The notes under the pieces were generated by a model. The model did not search any database, was not told the DNA's origin, and saw only the letters and a program-made list of their open reading frames with translations. Positions 36,766-43,666 of a stretch of DNA of 64,000 bases are shown here, piece by piece. Location: the NCBI GenBank assembly GCA_902362965.1, contig CABIYQ010000001.1, positions 269,976 to 333,975 of the forward strand. The letters run 5' to 3'. The position numbers and the translations under genes were made by a program. The DNA is from Oscillospiraceae bacterium. GTDB taxonomy: Bacteria > Bacillota > Clostridia > Oscillospirales > Ruminococcaceae. How positions within the stretch are numbered: position 1 is the first letter of the stretch; the number at the start of each line of letters is the position of its first letter.

Positions 36766-36868
36766 TAGGCGGTTAGCCGCCTATGTAGAGGTCAAGGGCA
36801 GAACAGAATTAAGGTCGGAAAGATATAAACAATTCTCCGTTTCAGTAGACCCGTCCTGCCGTTGACCT
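36766..36868 (-). promoter_or_regulatory. Structured 5' leader of the mazF-xis transcript
   Basis: Two inverted repeats lie upstream of the mazF-like start. The outer one pairs 36789-36801 (AGGTCAAGGGCAG) with 36856-36868 (CTGCCGTTGACCT), 12 of 13 positions. The second, 36766-36783, pairs TAGGCGG with CCGCCTA around four bases. On the reverse strand AATTTTC follows it and then the ribosome binding site, so it resembles an attenuator or RBS-blocking hairpin. Confidence 0.45.
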
Positions 36869-37301
36869 TGTATAAAGAAACAATCCTATTTGTCCTCGAC
36901 ACCCCGGATTGCTGCGGGAAGTCATCAAACGGCTGACGGCTTGTCAGCTCCACGGGAATCTCACCCCCCCGGCAGGTTCTCTGTCGGCTGCTCTCATTGC
37001 CTGCGACGGCTCACGCACGAAAAACGCTTCAACGCTCGGACTGTGACTGAACAGGAGTATCATTGTCCCTATTGCCTGTCGTCGCCATATCGGGAGCCGC
37101 CCGATACTCATAGCCGACTGTTATTCGCTCCTTGCAGAAAATGAAAGCCAAAGACCTAAAAACATACAGGTGAAATCTCGTTGCTTTCTTTCCCGCAGAT
37201 CGTGGCGCAGCCGCTAATGTGGCTTATGCTCATCACAATAGCAATAGGAATGTGTTTGATGAATGGGTATTTAGTTGTCAAAGAACGCCGAGAAGTCAAT
37301 A
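36869..37301. other. Intergenic region without a convincing gene
   Basis: This stretch of ~430 bases lies between the sigma-like gene's terminator and the mazF leader. No leftward reading frame is convincing. A rightward frame at 36890-37144 from a TTG has two CxxC pairs (GCSHC, YHCPYC), but no ribosome binding site and odd composition, so it is not called. It may hold regulatory RNA or promoters for mazF-xis-int. Confidence 0.4.
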
Positions 37302-37341
37302 GAAAAGACCCCTCGCTGTATTTGCCGTTCAGCGAGGGGTC
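37302..37341 (-). terminator. Strong terminator of the sigma-like gene
   Basis: GACCCCTCGCTG (37307-37318) pairs perfectly with CAGCGAGGGGTC (37330-37341), and the reverse strand continues TTTTCT. It lies ten bases beyond the stop of the sigma-like gene. Confidence 0.88.
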
Positions 37342-37350
37342 TGCACACCT

Positions 37351-37800
37351 TTATTCCAAAAGTTTTTTTAGTTTTTCAAGAATACGCATTTTCTTCTTAT
37401 GAACAGCATTGCGATATACGCCCAACTGTTCGGCATATTCCCGTTCTGTCATTTCTTCAAAGAACAATGCTTGAATCAAAGCCCGTTCCTTTTCAGTAAG
37501 CTGGGAAAGCGCAGTATGTAGCTTGTCCACCATAATTTGCCGAAACACTACATCTTCAACGCTTTCCTGTCCGTTGGAGAATTGCTGCGCATTGTCCTCC
37601 ATAAGCCTGTCTAACGAATCTTCACGGCTGGGTATGATTTGTTCAATCCGTCCGTCTTTGGTGAGAAGAAAACGCTCTGTTTTCAGGTCATTTTCAAAGT
37701 AACGCATTTTTCGGTCGCCTTTTGTATAGGCGGCATAAACTTCATCCGTTACCGCGACAAGCTGACCGCTTATCCATATTCTTTTTTTGTCAGCACTCAC
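37351..37800 (-). CDS. Sigma-70-like regulatory protein of the ICE
   Basis: A 149-residue protein. The C-terminal ~70 residues resemble sigma-70 region 4 with a helix-turn-helix (LHTALSQLTEKERALIQALFFEEMTEREYAEQLGVYRNAVHKKKMRIL). The N-terminal part has no clear region 2, so it may act as an activator or partial sigma factor, as similar genes in Tn916/Tn1549-type elements are annotated. It starts at GTG 37800 after GGAGGTAAACAGC. The stop codon of an upstream leader frame overlaps that ribosome binding site, suggesting coupling. Confidence 0.82.
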   Translation of the reverse strand: MSADKKRIWISGQLVAVTDEVYAAYTKGDRKMRYFENDLKTERFLLTKDGRIEQIIPSREDSLDRLMEDNAQQFSNGQESVEDVVFRQIMVDKLHTALSQLTEKERALIQALFFEEMTEREYAEQLGVYRNAVHKKKMRILEKLKKLLE

Positions 37801-37805
37801 GCTGT

Positions 37806-38096
37806 TTACCTCCGATCAATCTGAATTTTTGGGGATTCAGATTGACCCGGAGGGCTGCGCCCGCTACGGAATATCAAAAAACGGCATATTATGACATAAA
37901 AGAAACGCACCCACTTTACAGCGGGTGCGTCATTTTGTAGAGGACTGCCATATATTAGCCTGTATGGACTGAATAAGCAAAACGGTGTCGAACAAAAAAA
38001 TACCGCAATCCCCTTAGAGATTGCGGTATGTAAAAATTGATATTTAAGTTTTTTATCAGGCGGTATTTTCGGCGGTTCGTTTTTTCTGTGTTTCAT
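37806..38096 (-). CDS. Possible 96-codon leader ORF overlapping two terminators
   Basis: The frame starts ATG 38096 with AAAGGGG six bases upstream, and ends TAA exactly at the ribosome binding site of the sigma-like gene (…CGG AGG TAA). The N-terminus (MKHRKNEPPKIPPDKKLKY) is basic; the rest is low-quality as a folded protein (mixed hydrophobic, Ser/Pro-rich). It reads straight through the hairpins at 38001-38028, 37905-37930 and 37816-37845. I read it as a regulatory leader rather than a functional protein, but coding is unproven. Confidence 0.4.
   Translation of the reverse strand: MKHRKNEPPKIPPDKKLKYQFLHTAISKGIAVFFCSTPFCLFSPYRLIYGSPLQNDAPAVKWVRFFYVIICRFLIFRSGRSPPGQSESPKIQIDRR
37816..37845 (-). 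promoter_or_regulatory. 11-bp hairpin beside the ribosome binding site of the sigma-like gene
   Basis: TCAATCTGAAT and ATTCAGATTGA are exact reverse complements around an 8-base loop. The hairpin ends three bases before GGAGG (37809-37813) in the leftward transcript, so it could affect initiation unless opened by a translating ribosome. Confidence 0.5.
37894..37930 (-). terminator. Second terminator-like hairpin in the sigma leader
   Basis: ACGCACCC (37905-37912) pairs with GGGTGCGT (37923-37930); the reverse strand continues TTTCTTTTATG. It lies inside the leader frame. Confidence 0.65.
37994..38028 (-). terminator. Strong terminator/attenuator in the sigma leader
   Basis: TACCGCAATC (38001-38010) pairs with GATTGCGGTA (38019-38028) around 8 bases, and seven T follow on the reverse strand. 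It sits ~70-100 bases after the leader start, the usual place for an attenuator. From 38097 to 38325 I see no gene. Confidence 0.8.
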
Positions 38097-38325
38097 TATA
38101 TCCCCTTTGCGGGGATAAGCCGACAGGCATTTTCAGTTTTCCCCTATCCGTTTTGTAGATAAAGGGATTATACTGTATGAAAAAGAGATTTCACCGAGAT
38201 AAAACCGAGATTACGCCGAGGAATATCGCAAGTTCAGACAATATGCGAAAGCAATATGTCATACCAACGCAGAATATAGAGAACCGTTGAAAAATTGCCC
38301 GAAATATCTTCTGTAAAATAAGAAA

Positions 38326-38355
38326 AGCAGCAGCCTAATGAAATAGACTGCTACT
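38326..38355 (-). terminator. Terminator of winged-helix gene copy A
   Basis: AGCAGCAGCCT (38326-38336) pairs with AGACTGCTACT (38345-38355) with wobble pairs, then CTTTTCTTATTTT on the reverse strand. It is the diverged twin of the hairpin at 43131-43160. Confidence 0.7.
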
Positions 38356-38362
38356 TGTATTT

Positions 38363-38785
38363 TTAATTATACTGAAACCGATAGCCAACATCCCGAATAC
38401 TCTCTATTTGATACGCAGGCTCTTGGTCGGTATCAAATAGTTTTTTGCGGAGATTACGGACATGGAAACCGATTGTTTCCCGTTCATCACCCGAAGAAAA
38501 ATCACCCCATACCTTTTCATAGATTTGGTCGTAGGTCAGCACACGGTTTTTATTAGCTGCCAACAAACAAAGTATGTCATATTCCTTTGCTGTTAATTGA
38601 ACCTCTCGTCCATCACTTGTAATCTTCCTACGGGCAAGATTTATTTCAAGTCCGGGAAGTGATAATATCGGCTCATCTCGAAGTTCCCATTTTTTCAAAT
38701 CAGGGTGGCGTGATAAAAAGGATAGAATATCCTCAAATGCAGAACTGTCACGCTCTGTCAATTCCAAAATGATGATTCGTCCGAT
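38363..38785 (-). CDS. Orphan winged-helix regulator without receiver domain, copy A
   Basis: About 140 residues. The C-terminal ~95 residues are an OmpR/PhoB-type winged helix (LTAKEYDILCLLAANKNRVLTYDQIYEKVWGD, IGFHVRNLRKKL, IRDVGYRFQYN). In front is ~45 residues (LTERDSSAFEDILSFLSRHPDLKKWEL) instead of a phospho-receiver. It is nearly identical to the gene at 43,170. The ribosome binding site GGGAGGCGATA is followed by ATC (38783-38785), and the first standard start is TTG 38767, ~27 bases away, so the true start is uncertain. No kinase is adjacent. It forms the left boundary of cargo cassette A. Confidence 0.75.
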   Translation of the reverse strand: MGRIIILELTERDSSAFEDILSFLSRHPDLKKWELRDEPILSLPGLEINLARRKITSDGREVQLTAKEYDILCLLAANKNRVLTYDQIYEKVWGDFSSGDERETIGFHVRNLRKKLFDTDQEPAYQIESIRDVGYRFQYN

Positions 38786-38817
38786 ATTATCGCCTCCCTG
38801 TGTGATTTTCTATAATC

Positions 38818-39594
38818 TCAACTCTTTTTGCCAGTTATCATAACCCACCGATGATTAAAGAAGATTTCTCCGTTTTTCATATAGGGTTGAAATCCTGTCG
38901 ATTGACCGCCGTTTATATCGTTCTCAAGTCGTTTCAATATATCTGCTGATATTTCCGCAGGCGTATTGGTAAGAGCAAGCCAAGCGGATAAAGAAACAGG
39001 AAGTTCCGTACAATCCATTGTCGTAATTGTCAAATGACTCTCTCGGAACATTTCTGTAAATTCGTCTTTGCTCAAATTATGCATATGTGAGGGATCACGC
39101 AAGGTTTCTATTTCATCTTCTGTATTGCGCAATGTTTCTTCGGCTGCTTCCATATCAATGACAATCAGCTTACCGCCTGTTTTCAAAACCCTTGCCATTT
39201 CTGAAAAACATCGTTTCGGATTTGGGAAATGGTGAAAAGCAAGGCGGGAGATTACAATGTCAAAGCTGTTATCTGAAAACGGCAATTTCTCGGCGTCACC
39301 TTGCACAAAGTCCATATTCAAAAGTCCTTGTTTTGCGGCTTCGGCTTTTCCAACTGCAAGCATAGCCGTTGTCATGTCAAGGCAAGCCACTCTTTCTACA
39401 AACGGAGCAAGAGAACGCCCGCATATACAAGTTCCTGCCGCCACCTCTAAAACGGTGTCTGACCTTTGAGGAGCGACACACGAAACCATATGCTCCAAAT
39501 ATTCTTGCTTTGTAAAATTCATTGATTTTGTTTCAAAGTTCTTCGCCTGCTCGGTAAAGGATTTTTGTATTGTTTTTGCATTTGATGAAATCAT
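38818..39594 (-). CDS. Class I SAM-dependent methyltransferase (UbiE-like)
   Basis: A 258-residue protein. Motif I VLEVAAGTCICGRSLAPFV, acidic ACLDMTTAML, and motif LPFSDNSFDIVISRLAFHHFPNPKRCFSEMARVLKTGG are typical of the Methyltransf_11/UbiE fold. The substrate is unknown; relatives methylate small molecules, including toxic or quinone compounds. Its start overlaps the ogt stop by four bases, so it belongs to the alkylation-repair operon of cassette A. Confidence 0.88.
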   Translation of the reverse strand: MISSNAKTIQKSFTEQAKNFETKSMNFTKQEYLEHMVSCVAPQRSDTVLEVAAGTCICGRSLAPFVERVACLDMTTAMLAVGKAEAAKQGLLNMDFVQGDAEKLPFSDNSFDIVISRLAFHHFPNPKRCFSEMARVLKTGGKLIVIDMEAAEETLRNTEDEIETLRDPSHMHNLSKDEFTEMFRESHLTITTMDCTELPVSLSAWLALTNTPAEISADILKRLENDINGGQSTGFQPYMKNGEIFFNHRWVMITGKKS

Positions 39595-40124
39595 AAGGCT
39601 GTTCCTTTCTTCGGTACGAAAAATGATGACATATCGGTTTTTTCCAATTTGAGAAGTTGTACTTTTTTTTCAATGCCGCCTGCATAACCTGTCAGACTGC
39701 CGTTTGTGCCAACAACACGATGACAAGGGATAATGAGTGAAATGGAATTATGCCCTACTGCACCGCCAACAGCCTGTGCGGACATTTTAGAAAGTCCTTT
39801 TTGATTTGCAATTCTATCCGCAATTTCGCCGTAGGTCATTGTTTCCCCAAAAGGAATTGTCAGCATAATTTCCCACACGGCTTTACGAAAAGGCGTTGTC
39901 TGCATACATAACGGCGGCGTAAAATCAGGTGCTTTGCCGCTGAAATAAATATCCAGCCAGCGAACAGACAGTTCAAATACCGGCAAGCTCTTTTCTTCAT
40001 ATTTTTTCGAGAGCGTATCTCCAAAATATTTTTGCCCGTCAAACCAAAGCCCTGTCAGCTCTGTTCCGTTGCTTGAAAGCGTGATACCGCCCAAAGGCGA
40101 TTGATAATGATATGTATAAACCAT
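39591..40124 (-). CDS. ogt: Methylated-DNA-protein-cysteine S-methyltransferase (Ogt/MGMT)
   Basis: A 177-residue protein with the acceptor-Cys motif IIPCHRVVG (Cys134), the DNA-binding helix region TYGEIADRIAN and AVGGAVGHNSISLI. It removes O6-alkyl from guanine by suicidal transfer to its own Cys. Grouping with AlkA and an Ada-type sensor makes an adaptive-response set. Neighbour spacing is two bases on one side and a four-base overlap on the other. Confidence 0.95.
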   Translation of the reverse strand: MVYTYHYQSPLGGITLSSNGTELTGLWFDGQKYFGDTLSKKYEEKSLPVFELSVRWLDIYFSGKAPDFTPPLCMQTTPFRKAVWEIMLTIPFGETMTYGEIADRIANQKGLSKMSAQAVGGAVGHNSISLIIPCHRVVGTNGSLTGYAGGIEKKVQLLKLEKTDMSSFFVPKKGTAL

Positions 40125-40126
40125 TG

Positions 40127-40717
40127 TTACACCTCCGTATTTTCGGCATAGAGCATTGTATTCTGAACAAACCTTACGGGCATTTGTTCCTTTTTATGTT
40201 CTCCTATGACCTTTTCCATCCAAATCATATTGTACCAACGACCGAATTTATATCCGCATTTATGAAATTCTCCGACTTTGTGAAACCCTAAATGCGTGTG
40301 AAATTCTGCACTGTTATTATTTAAGTATTCATCTGCTGTTTCGGGACAAGCGATACAAGCATACATATTCAAAATTCCCATACCTCGCAGATATTCTTCA
40401 AGTGCTTCATAAAGCTTACGCCCTAATCCGTTCTTTTGAACGGCACAATCCAAATATATGGTCGTTTCGCATGACCATTCGTATGCTGCCCTTCCTATAA
40501 AAGTCCCTGCATAAGCATAACCGTGAACTACTCCATTCACCTCAACTACTAAATAAGGATAACGCTCCATTATGCTATATACCCTGTTTTGAAATTCCTG
40601 CAAATTAGGAACATCATATTCAAAGGTGATTGCTGTATTTTTAACATAATGCGCATAAATTTCTAAAATGCGTTTTATATCTTCCTGTTTTGCAGCTCTG
40701 ATTATGACCGTATTCAT
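40127..40717 (-). CDS. GNAT N-acetyltransferase, phosphinothricin-acetyltransferase-like
   Basis: A 196-residue protein. The fold begins IIRAAKQEDIKRILEIYAHYV, the acetyl-CoA-binding motif A lies at YLDCAVQKNGLGRKLYEALEEYLRGMG, and FHTHLGFHKVGEFHKCGYKFGRWYNMIWMEK is characteristic of the PAT/Bar-like subgroup. It probably acetylates an amine of a small molecule; some relatives detoxify phosphinothricin or methionine sulfoximine. Substrate unproven. Confidence 0.88.
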   Translation of the reverse strand: MNTVIIRAAKQEDIKRILEIYAHYVKNTAITFEYDVPNLQEFQNRVYSIMERYPYLVVEVNGVVHGYAYAGTFIGRAAYEWSCETTIYLDCAVQKNGLGRKLYEALEEYLRGMGILNMYACIACPETADEYLNNNSAEFHTHLGFHKVGEFHKCGYKFGRWYNMIWMEKVIGEHKKEQMPVRFVQNTMLYAENTEV

Positions 40718-40732
40718 AGGTTACATTTCCTT

Positions 40733-41089
40733 TCATTGTGCTTCCCAATATTTATTGGAATCCGCAGGTGCTTCTGTTCTGTCGGTCATCGTATAGGTGC
40801 GGACAGGCGTTACAACTGTGATTTTGTAATCTGCAAAATCATTTATTCTGCCGTGTTTTTGTGCCATACGATGTGCAGTAAGATTTCGCCATTTTGAAAC
40901 ACATTCTTCGCTTTTCCAGACTGACATACTAAGCAGTTTGCCCTCAGCAGCAAGGGAAGAAAAACGCTCGGAACGAATGAATCCCTCTGCACTTGCAAGG
41001 CTTTCTTTCAGCGAACCCGCCATTTTCAAATAGTCGTCCATTTTTCCGTTTTTAACGGTCACTTCAAATAATACGATGATATTATTCAT
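40733..41089 (-). CDS. Antibiotic biosynthesis monooxygenase (ABM)-domain protein
   Basis: A 118-residue ferredoxin-like ABM fold: IIVLFEVTVKNGKMDDYLKMAGSLKESLASAEGFIRSERFSSLA and SVWKSEECVSKWRNLTAHRMAQKHGR. The family includes quinone and heme-degrading monooxygenases that act as dimers. Here it could clear a reactive compound. It ends one base before the Ada gene stop in the operon chain. Confidence 0.85.
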   Translation of the reverse strand: MNNIIVLFEVTVKNGKMDDYLKMAGSLKESLASAEGFIRSERFSSLAAEGKLLSMSVWKSEECVSKWRNLTAHRMAQKHGRINDFADYKITVVTPVRTYTMTDRTEAPADSNKYWEAQ

Positions 41090-41332
41090 TTACTTTTCCT
41101 CCTGTGATTGATGAACAAATTTCGGCTTACACCTTTTGCAAGGTCGATAGCCTTTTTCTATTGCTTCTTCTATCGTGTCAAAAAACATTATATTCTTTTC
41201 AAGCGGTACTTTGGCGGGACAGCCCGGACGGCATATAATCTTTGTTGTTTTCACACCATAGATAAACTTTCCGTCATAAGAGGTGTCCCTATTTTGAATT
41301 GCCAGCATTTTTTCTTGTTCGTTCATTTTCAT
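41090..41332 (-). CDS. Stand-alone Ada methylphosphotriester-sensing zinc domain
   Basis: An 80-residue protein from ATG 41332 (after AAAAGGAGTCGCA). It equals the N-terminal domain of Ada. Cysteines 34, 38, 65 and 68 (KIICRPGCPAKV, RPCKRCKPKF) have the same 4/27/3 spacing as Cys38/42/69/72 of E. coli Ada, with the methyl acceptor at the first. No AraC HTH or Ogt domain is attached; both functions are separate genes in the same cassette. It overlaps the end of alkA by 44 bases. Probably senses methylphosphotriesters; how it would signal is unknown. Confidence 0.9.
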   Translation of the reverse strand: MKMNEQEKMLAIQNRDTSYDGKFIYGVKTTKIICRPGCPAKVPLEKNIMFFDTIEEAIEKGYRPCKRCKPKFVHQSQEEK

Positions 41333-41972
41333 TGCGACTCCTTTTCGGGGCATAATCTTTCATTTCGGGTATTGCACCGCCTGCCACCGCCCAAAAGTAC
41401 AGGCTTGCTACGCTGCAATAGGGGCTTAATCTTCTACGATATTTTTCAAACAGTTTGCGGTCGATTTTTCGGTGGTGATATACCATGCGCATACCACGCA
41501 AAATAGCTAAATCACCGTAGCTGAACACATTCGGACGCTGCATACAAAAAAGTAAAATCATTTCGGCTGTCCAAACGCCGATACCCTTTAATGCCGACAG
41601 TTCCGCTATAATCTCGTTATCTGATTTATCCCAAATTCCCTCTAAATCAAAAACTCCGCTTTGTACTTTTATCGAAAAGTCTGTAATATACTCCGCCTTT
41701 TTGAAGGTCATTCCAAAAGACTGTAATTTATCTATCCCTGCGATAAGGATGGTATCGGCGTTGACGATACCAAGATCATCTTGCATTCTCTGCCAAATAG
41801 TTGCCTGTGCCTTTGTTGAAATTTGCTGACCGATAATATGATGAACAACGGAAGAAAACAGATCCGTATCCACTTCACGCTCAATCTTTCCGACTTTATC
41901 AATTACTTCTGCAAGGTGTTTATCTTTTTGTTTCAGGTATGTAACCTCTTTTTCGCCATATTGGAAAAACAT
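41289..41972 (-). CDS. DNA-3-methyladenine glycosylase (AlkA-like, HhH-GPD)
   Basis: A 227-residue protein with the helix-hairpin-helix LKGIGVWTAEMILLF (about 128-142) and catalytic Asp154 in VFSYGDLAILRGMRM. The length fits the compact AlkA/MAG-type glycosylases. It excises N3-methyladenine and related bases, opening base-excision repair. First gene of the leftward repair operon; GGGGGTGAAACAG precedes the ATG. The C-terminus (KRSRNENERTRKNAGNSK) overlaps the Ada gene and may be partly dispensable. Confidence 0.93.
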   Translation of the reverse strand: MFFQYGEKEVTYLKQKDKHLAEVIDKVGKIEREVDTDLFSSVVHHIIGQQISTKAQATIWQRMQDDLGIVNADTILIAGIDKLQSFGMTFKKAEYITDFSIKVQSGVFDLEGIWDKSDNEIIAELSALKGIGVWTAEMILLFCMQRPNVFSYGDLAILRGMRMVYHHRKIDRKLFEKYRRRLSPYCSVASLYFWAVAGGAIPEMKDYAPKRSRNENERTRKNAGNSK

Positions 41973-41991
41973 ATCTGTTTCACCCCCTGTC

Positions 41992-42020
41992 TTGACTTGG
42001 ACTTCTTTTTACAGTATAAT
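41992..42020 (+). promoter_or_regulatory. Promoter of the AraC-type regulator gene
   Basis: TTGACT at 41992-41997, a 17-base spacer, TATAAT at 42015-42020. A dyad GGCGATAT / ATATCGTC (42036-42060, one mismatch) lies between it and the start and could be the regulator's own operator or act on the divergent alkA operon. Confidence 0.65.
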
Positions 42021-42099
42021 ATTATCATAAATCAAGGCGATATAATATTGAAATATCGTCAAATAGTATCACAATATCTCCAAATAAGAAGGAATGGAA

Positions 42100-42984
42100 A
42101 TGAAAAACCTGCGAAACAATTATATAAACTCCGTAAATCTGAATGCTGAATCAAATTTTCCGTACCTTGTGCTGGATGTAATTAACGACCAAAGTTATCC
42201 GAGAAATCCCGGATTTCAAGTTATGCACTGGCACGAGGATTTACAGTTTATCTATGTACTTGACGGCGAAATAGAAATAAAGACTTTAGATACATCGGTG
42301 CGGATAGATAAAGGCAGCGGTATTTTTATCAATAAAAATGTGATACACCTTGTTAAAAAATCCTTTTCCTGTCACTACAACAGTTTTATTTTTCCTGATT
42401 ACTTTCTTAAATTTTATTTTGGCAGTCCCGGAGCGGATTTTGTGGAACGCATTGTCGGTAAAGACGAATTTCCGATCTGCTGCTTTTCAAAAGAAACAGA
42501 GTGGTGTAAATCTATTTTATCTGTACTTTCCCATCTTGCAGACCTTGAAAAAAGGAAAACCGAATTTTACGCCTATGAAGTGCTTTGTCTGCTCTCCACA
42601 CTTTGGCTTGAAGTGTGTCGTAATATTCAAGTTCCAACTGAAAACACCGATACGGTTATGGGCGTTCGTATGCAGAAATTTTTACAGTACATAAACGAAC
42701 ATTACGGAGAGGATGTTTCTCTTGACAAACTTGCAGGGAGTGCAAATGTCAGCAAATCGGAATGTCTGCGTTGCTTTAAGACAAGTATGCAGACCACACC
42801 TTACAAATATCTGACCGAATACAGGCTTTCAAAAGCTGCTGAATTACTGAAAAATTCTGACGAACCGATAGGCAATATCGCTGACAGCGTAGGGTTTCGC
42901 CAAGTCAGCCATTTCGGAAAGTGTTTTAAGGAAAAAACAGGACTTTCACCGAGAGAATATAGAATGAAAAATGCGAATGGATAA
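42100..42984 (+). CDS. AraC-family regulator with N-terminal cupin
   Basis: A 294-residue protein from ATG 42100, with AAGAAGGA six bases upstream (ATG 42094 is too close). The N-terminal cupin-like domain has MHWHEDLQFIYVLDGEIEIKT. The C-terminal tandem HTH has LDKLAGSANVSKSECLRCFKTSMQTTPYKYL and IGNIADSVGFRQVSHFGKCFKEKTGLSPREYR. Divergent from the repair operon, it is its likely regulator. It lacks an Ada sensor domain, so it may sense a small molecule instead. Confidence 0.9.
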   Translation: MKNLRNNYINSVNLNAESNFPYLVLDVINDQSYPRNPGFQVMHWHEDLQFIYVLDGEIEIKTLDTSVRIDKGSGIFINKNVIHLVKKSFSCHYNSFIFPDYFLKFYFGSPGADFVERIVGKDEFPICCFSKETEWCKSILSVLSHLADLEKRKTEFYAYEVLCLLSTLWLEVCRNIQVPTENTDTVMGVRMQKFLQYINEHYGEDVSLDKLAGSANVSKSECLRCFKTSMQTTPYKYLTEYRLSKAAELLKNSDEPIGNIADSVGFRQVSHFGKCFKEKTGLSPREYRMKNANG

Positions 42985-43044
42985 AGTATTTTAGTATGTA
43001 GAAAAAAGCGAAGGGATGAATACCTCCGCTTTTTTTACTGTATC

Positions 43045-43119
43045 TTAATACTGTGGCACACCGTACCCAAGTATCTCGTAATACCCTACGGCGTAGTGAT
43101 TTTCTCGGCAGCTATCGCT
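43045..43119 (-). pseudogene. Duplicated 3' remnant of the CHAP hydrolase gene
   Basis: On the reverse strand the last 24 codons plus stop match the end of the intact CHAP gene at 47725-47799: [17 protein letters not shown] then YGVPQY, identical at protein level but with several base changes and TAA instead of TAG. The match stops abruptly upstream, where the next codon departs. It has no start and is a scar of recombination at the 3' end of that gene. It marks the right edge of cargo cassette A. Confidence 0.9.
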
Positions 43120-43130
43120 GTAATTAAAAG

Positions 43131-43160
43131 AGCAGCAGCCCGATGAAACAGGCTGCTGCT
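43131..43160 (-). terminator. Terminator of winged-helix gene copy B
   Basis: AGCAGCAGCC (43131-43140) pairs perfectly with GGCTGCTGCT (43151-43160), then CTTTTAATT on the reverse strand. Confidence 0.82.
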
Positions 43161-43169
43161 TGATACTTT

Positions 43170-43592
43170 TTAATTATACTGAAACCGATAGCCGACATCC
43201 CGAATACTCTCTATTTGATACGCGGGTTCTTGGTCGGTATCAAATAGTTTTTTGCGTAGATTTCTGACATGGAAACCGATTGTTTCCCGCTCGCTACCCG
43301 AAGAAAAATCACCCCATACCTTTTCATAGATTTGGTCGTAGGTCAGCACACGGTTGTTATTAGCCACTAACAAACAGAAAATATCGTATTCCTTTGCCGT
43401 TAATGAAATTGCCTGTCCGTTACTTGTAATTTTTCTACGGGCAAGGTTAATTTCAAGTCCGGGAAGTGATAACATCGGCTCATCTCGAAGCTCCCATTTT
43501 TTCAAATCAGGGTGGCGTGATAAAAAGGATAGAATATCCTCAAATGCAGAACTGTCACGCTCTGTCAACTCTAAAATGATGATTCGTCCGAT
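43170..43592 (-). CDS. Orphan winged-helix regulator without receiver domain, copy B
   Basis: About 140 residues, near-identical to the gene at 38,363. Differences cluster around TSNGQAISLTAKEYDIFCLLVANNN. It has the same winged helix and the same non-receiver N-terminal ~45 residues. GGGAGGTGAGAGT is followed by ATC at 43590-43592, and in this copy the codon matching copy A's TTG is TTA, so no standard start lies near the ribosome binding site. A TTG at 43634 upstream is in frame but appears to be part of a TTGACA promoter element. Left boundary gene of cassette B. Confidence 0.72.
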   Translation of the reverse strand: MGRIIILELTERDSSAFEDILSFLSRHPDLKKWELRDEPMLSLPGLEINLARRKITSNGQAISLTAKEYDIFCLLVANNNRVLTYDQIYEKVWGDFSSGSERETIGFHVRNLRKKLFDTDQEPAYQIESIRDVGYRFQYN

Positions 43593-43666
43593 ACTCTCAC
43601 CTCCCTTTATATGAATATTAAGATATGTCAACAATGTATTAAACGGAAAATTGTTACTCCTTCAAT

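Noticed and set aside
36890..37144. Rightward frame with two CxxC pairs
   Set aside because: TTG start without a ribosome binding site, Arg/Pro/Ser-rich odd composition and opposite to the transcription of neighbouring genes; kept only as a remark on the gap.
37181..37402. Rightward frame with one hydrophobic segment near the sigma-like gene terminator
   Set aside because: It runs through a strong terminator hairpin and into the 3' end of the sigma-like gene; no start signal.
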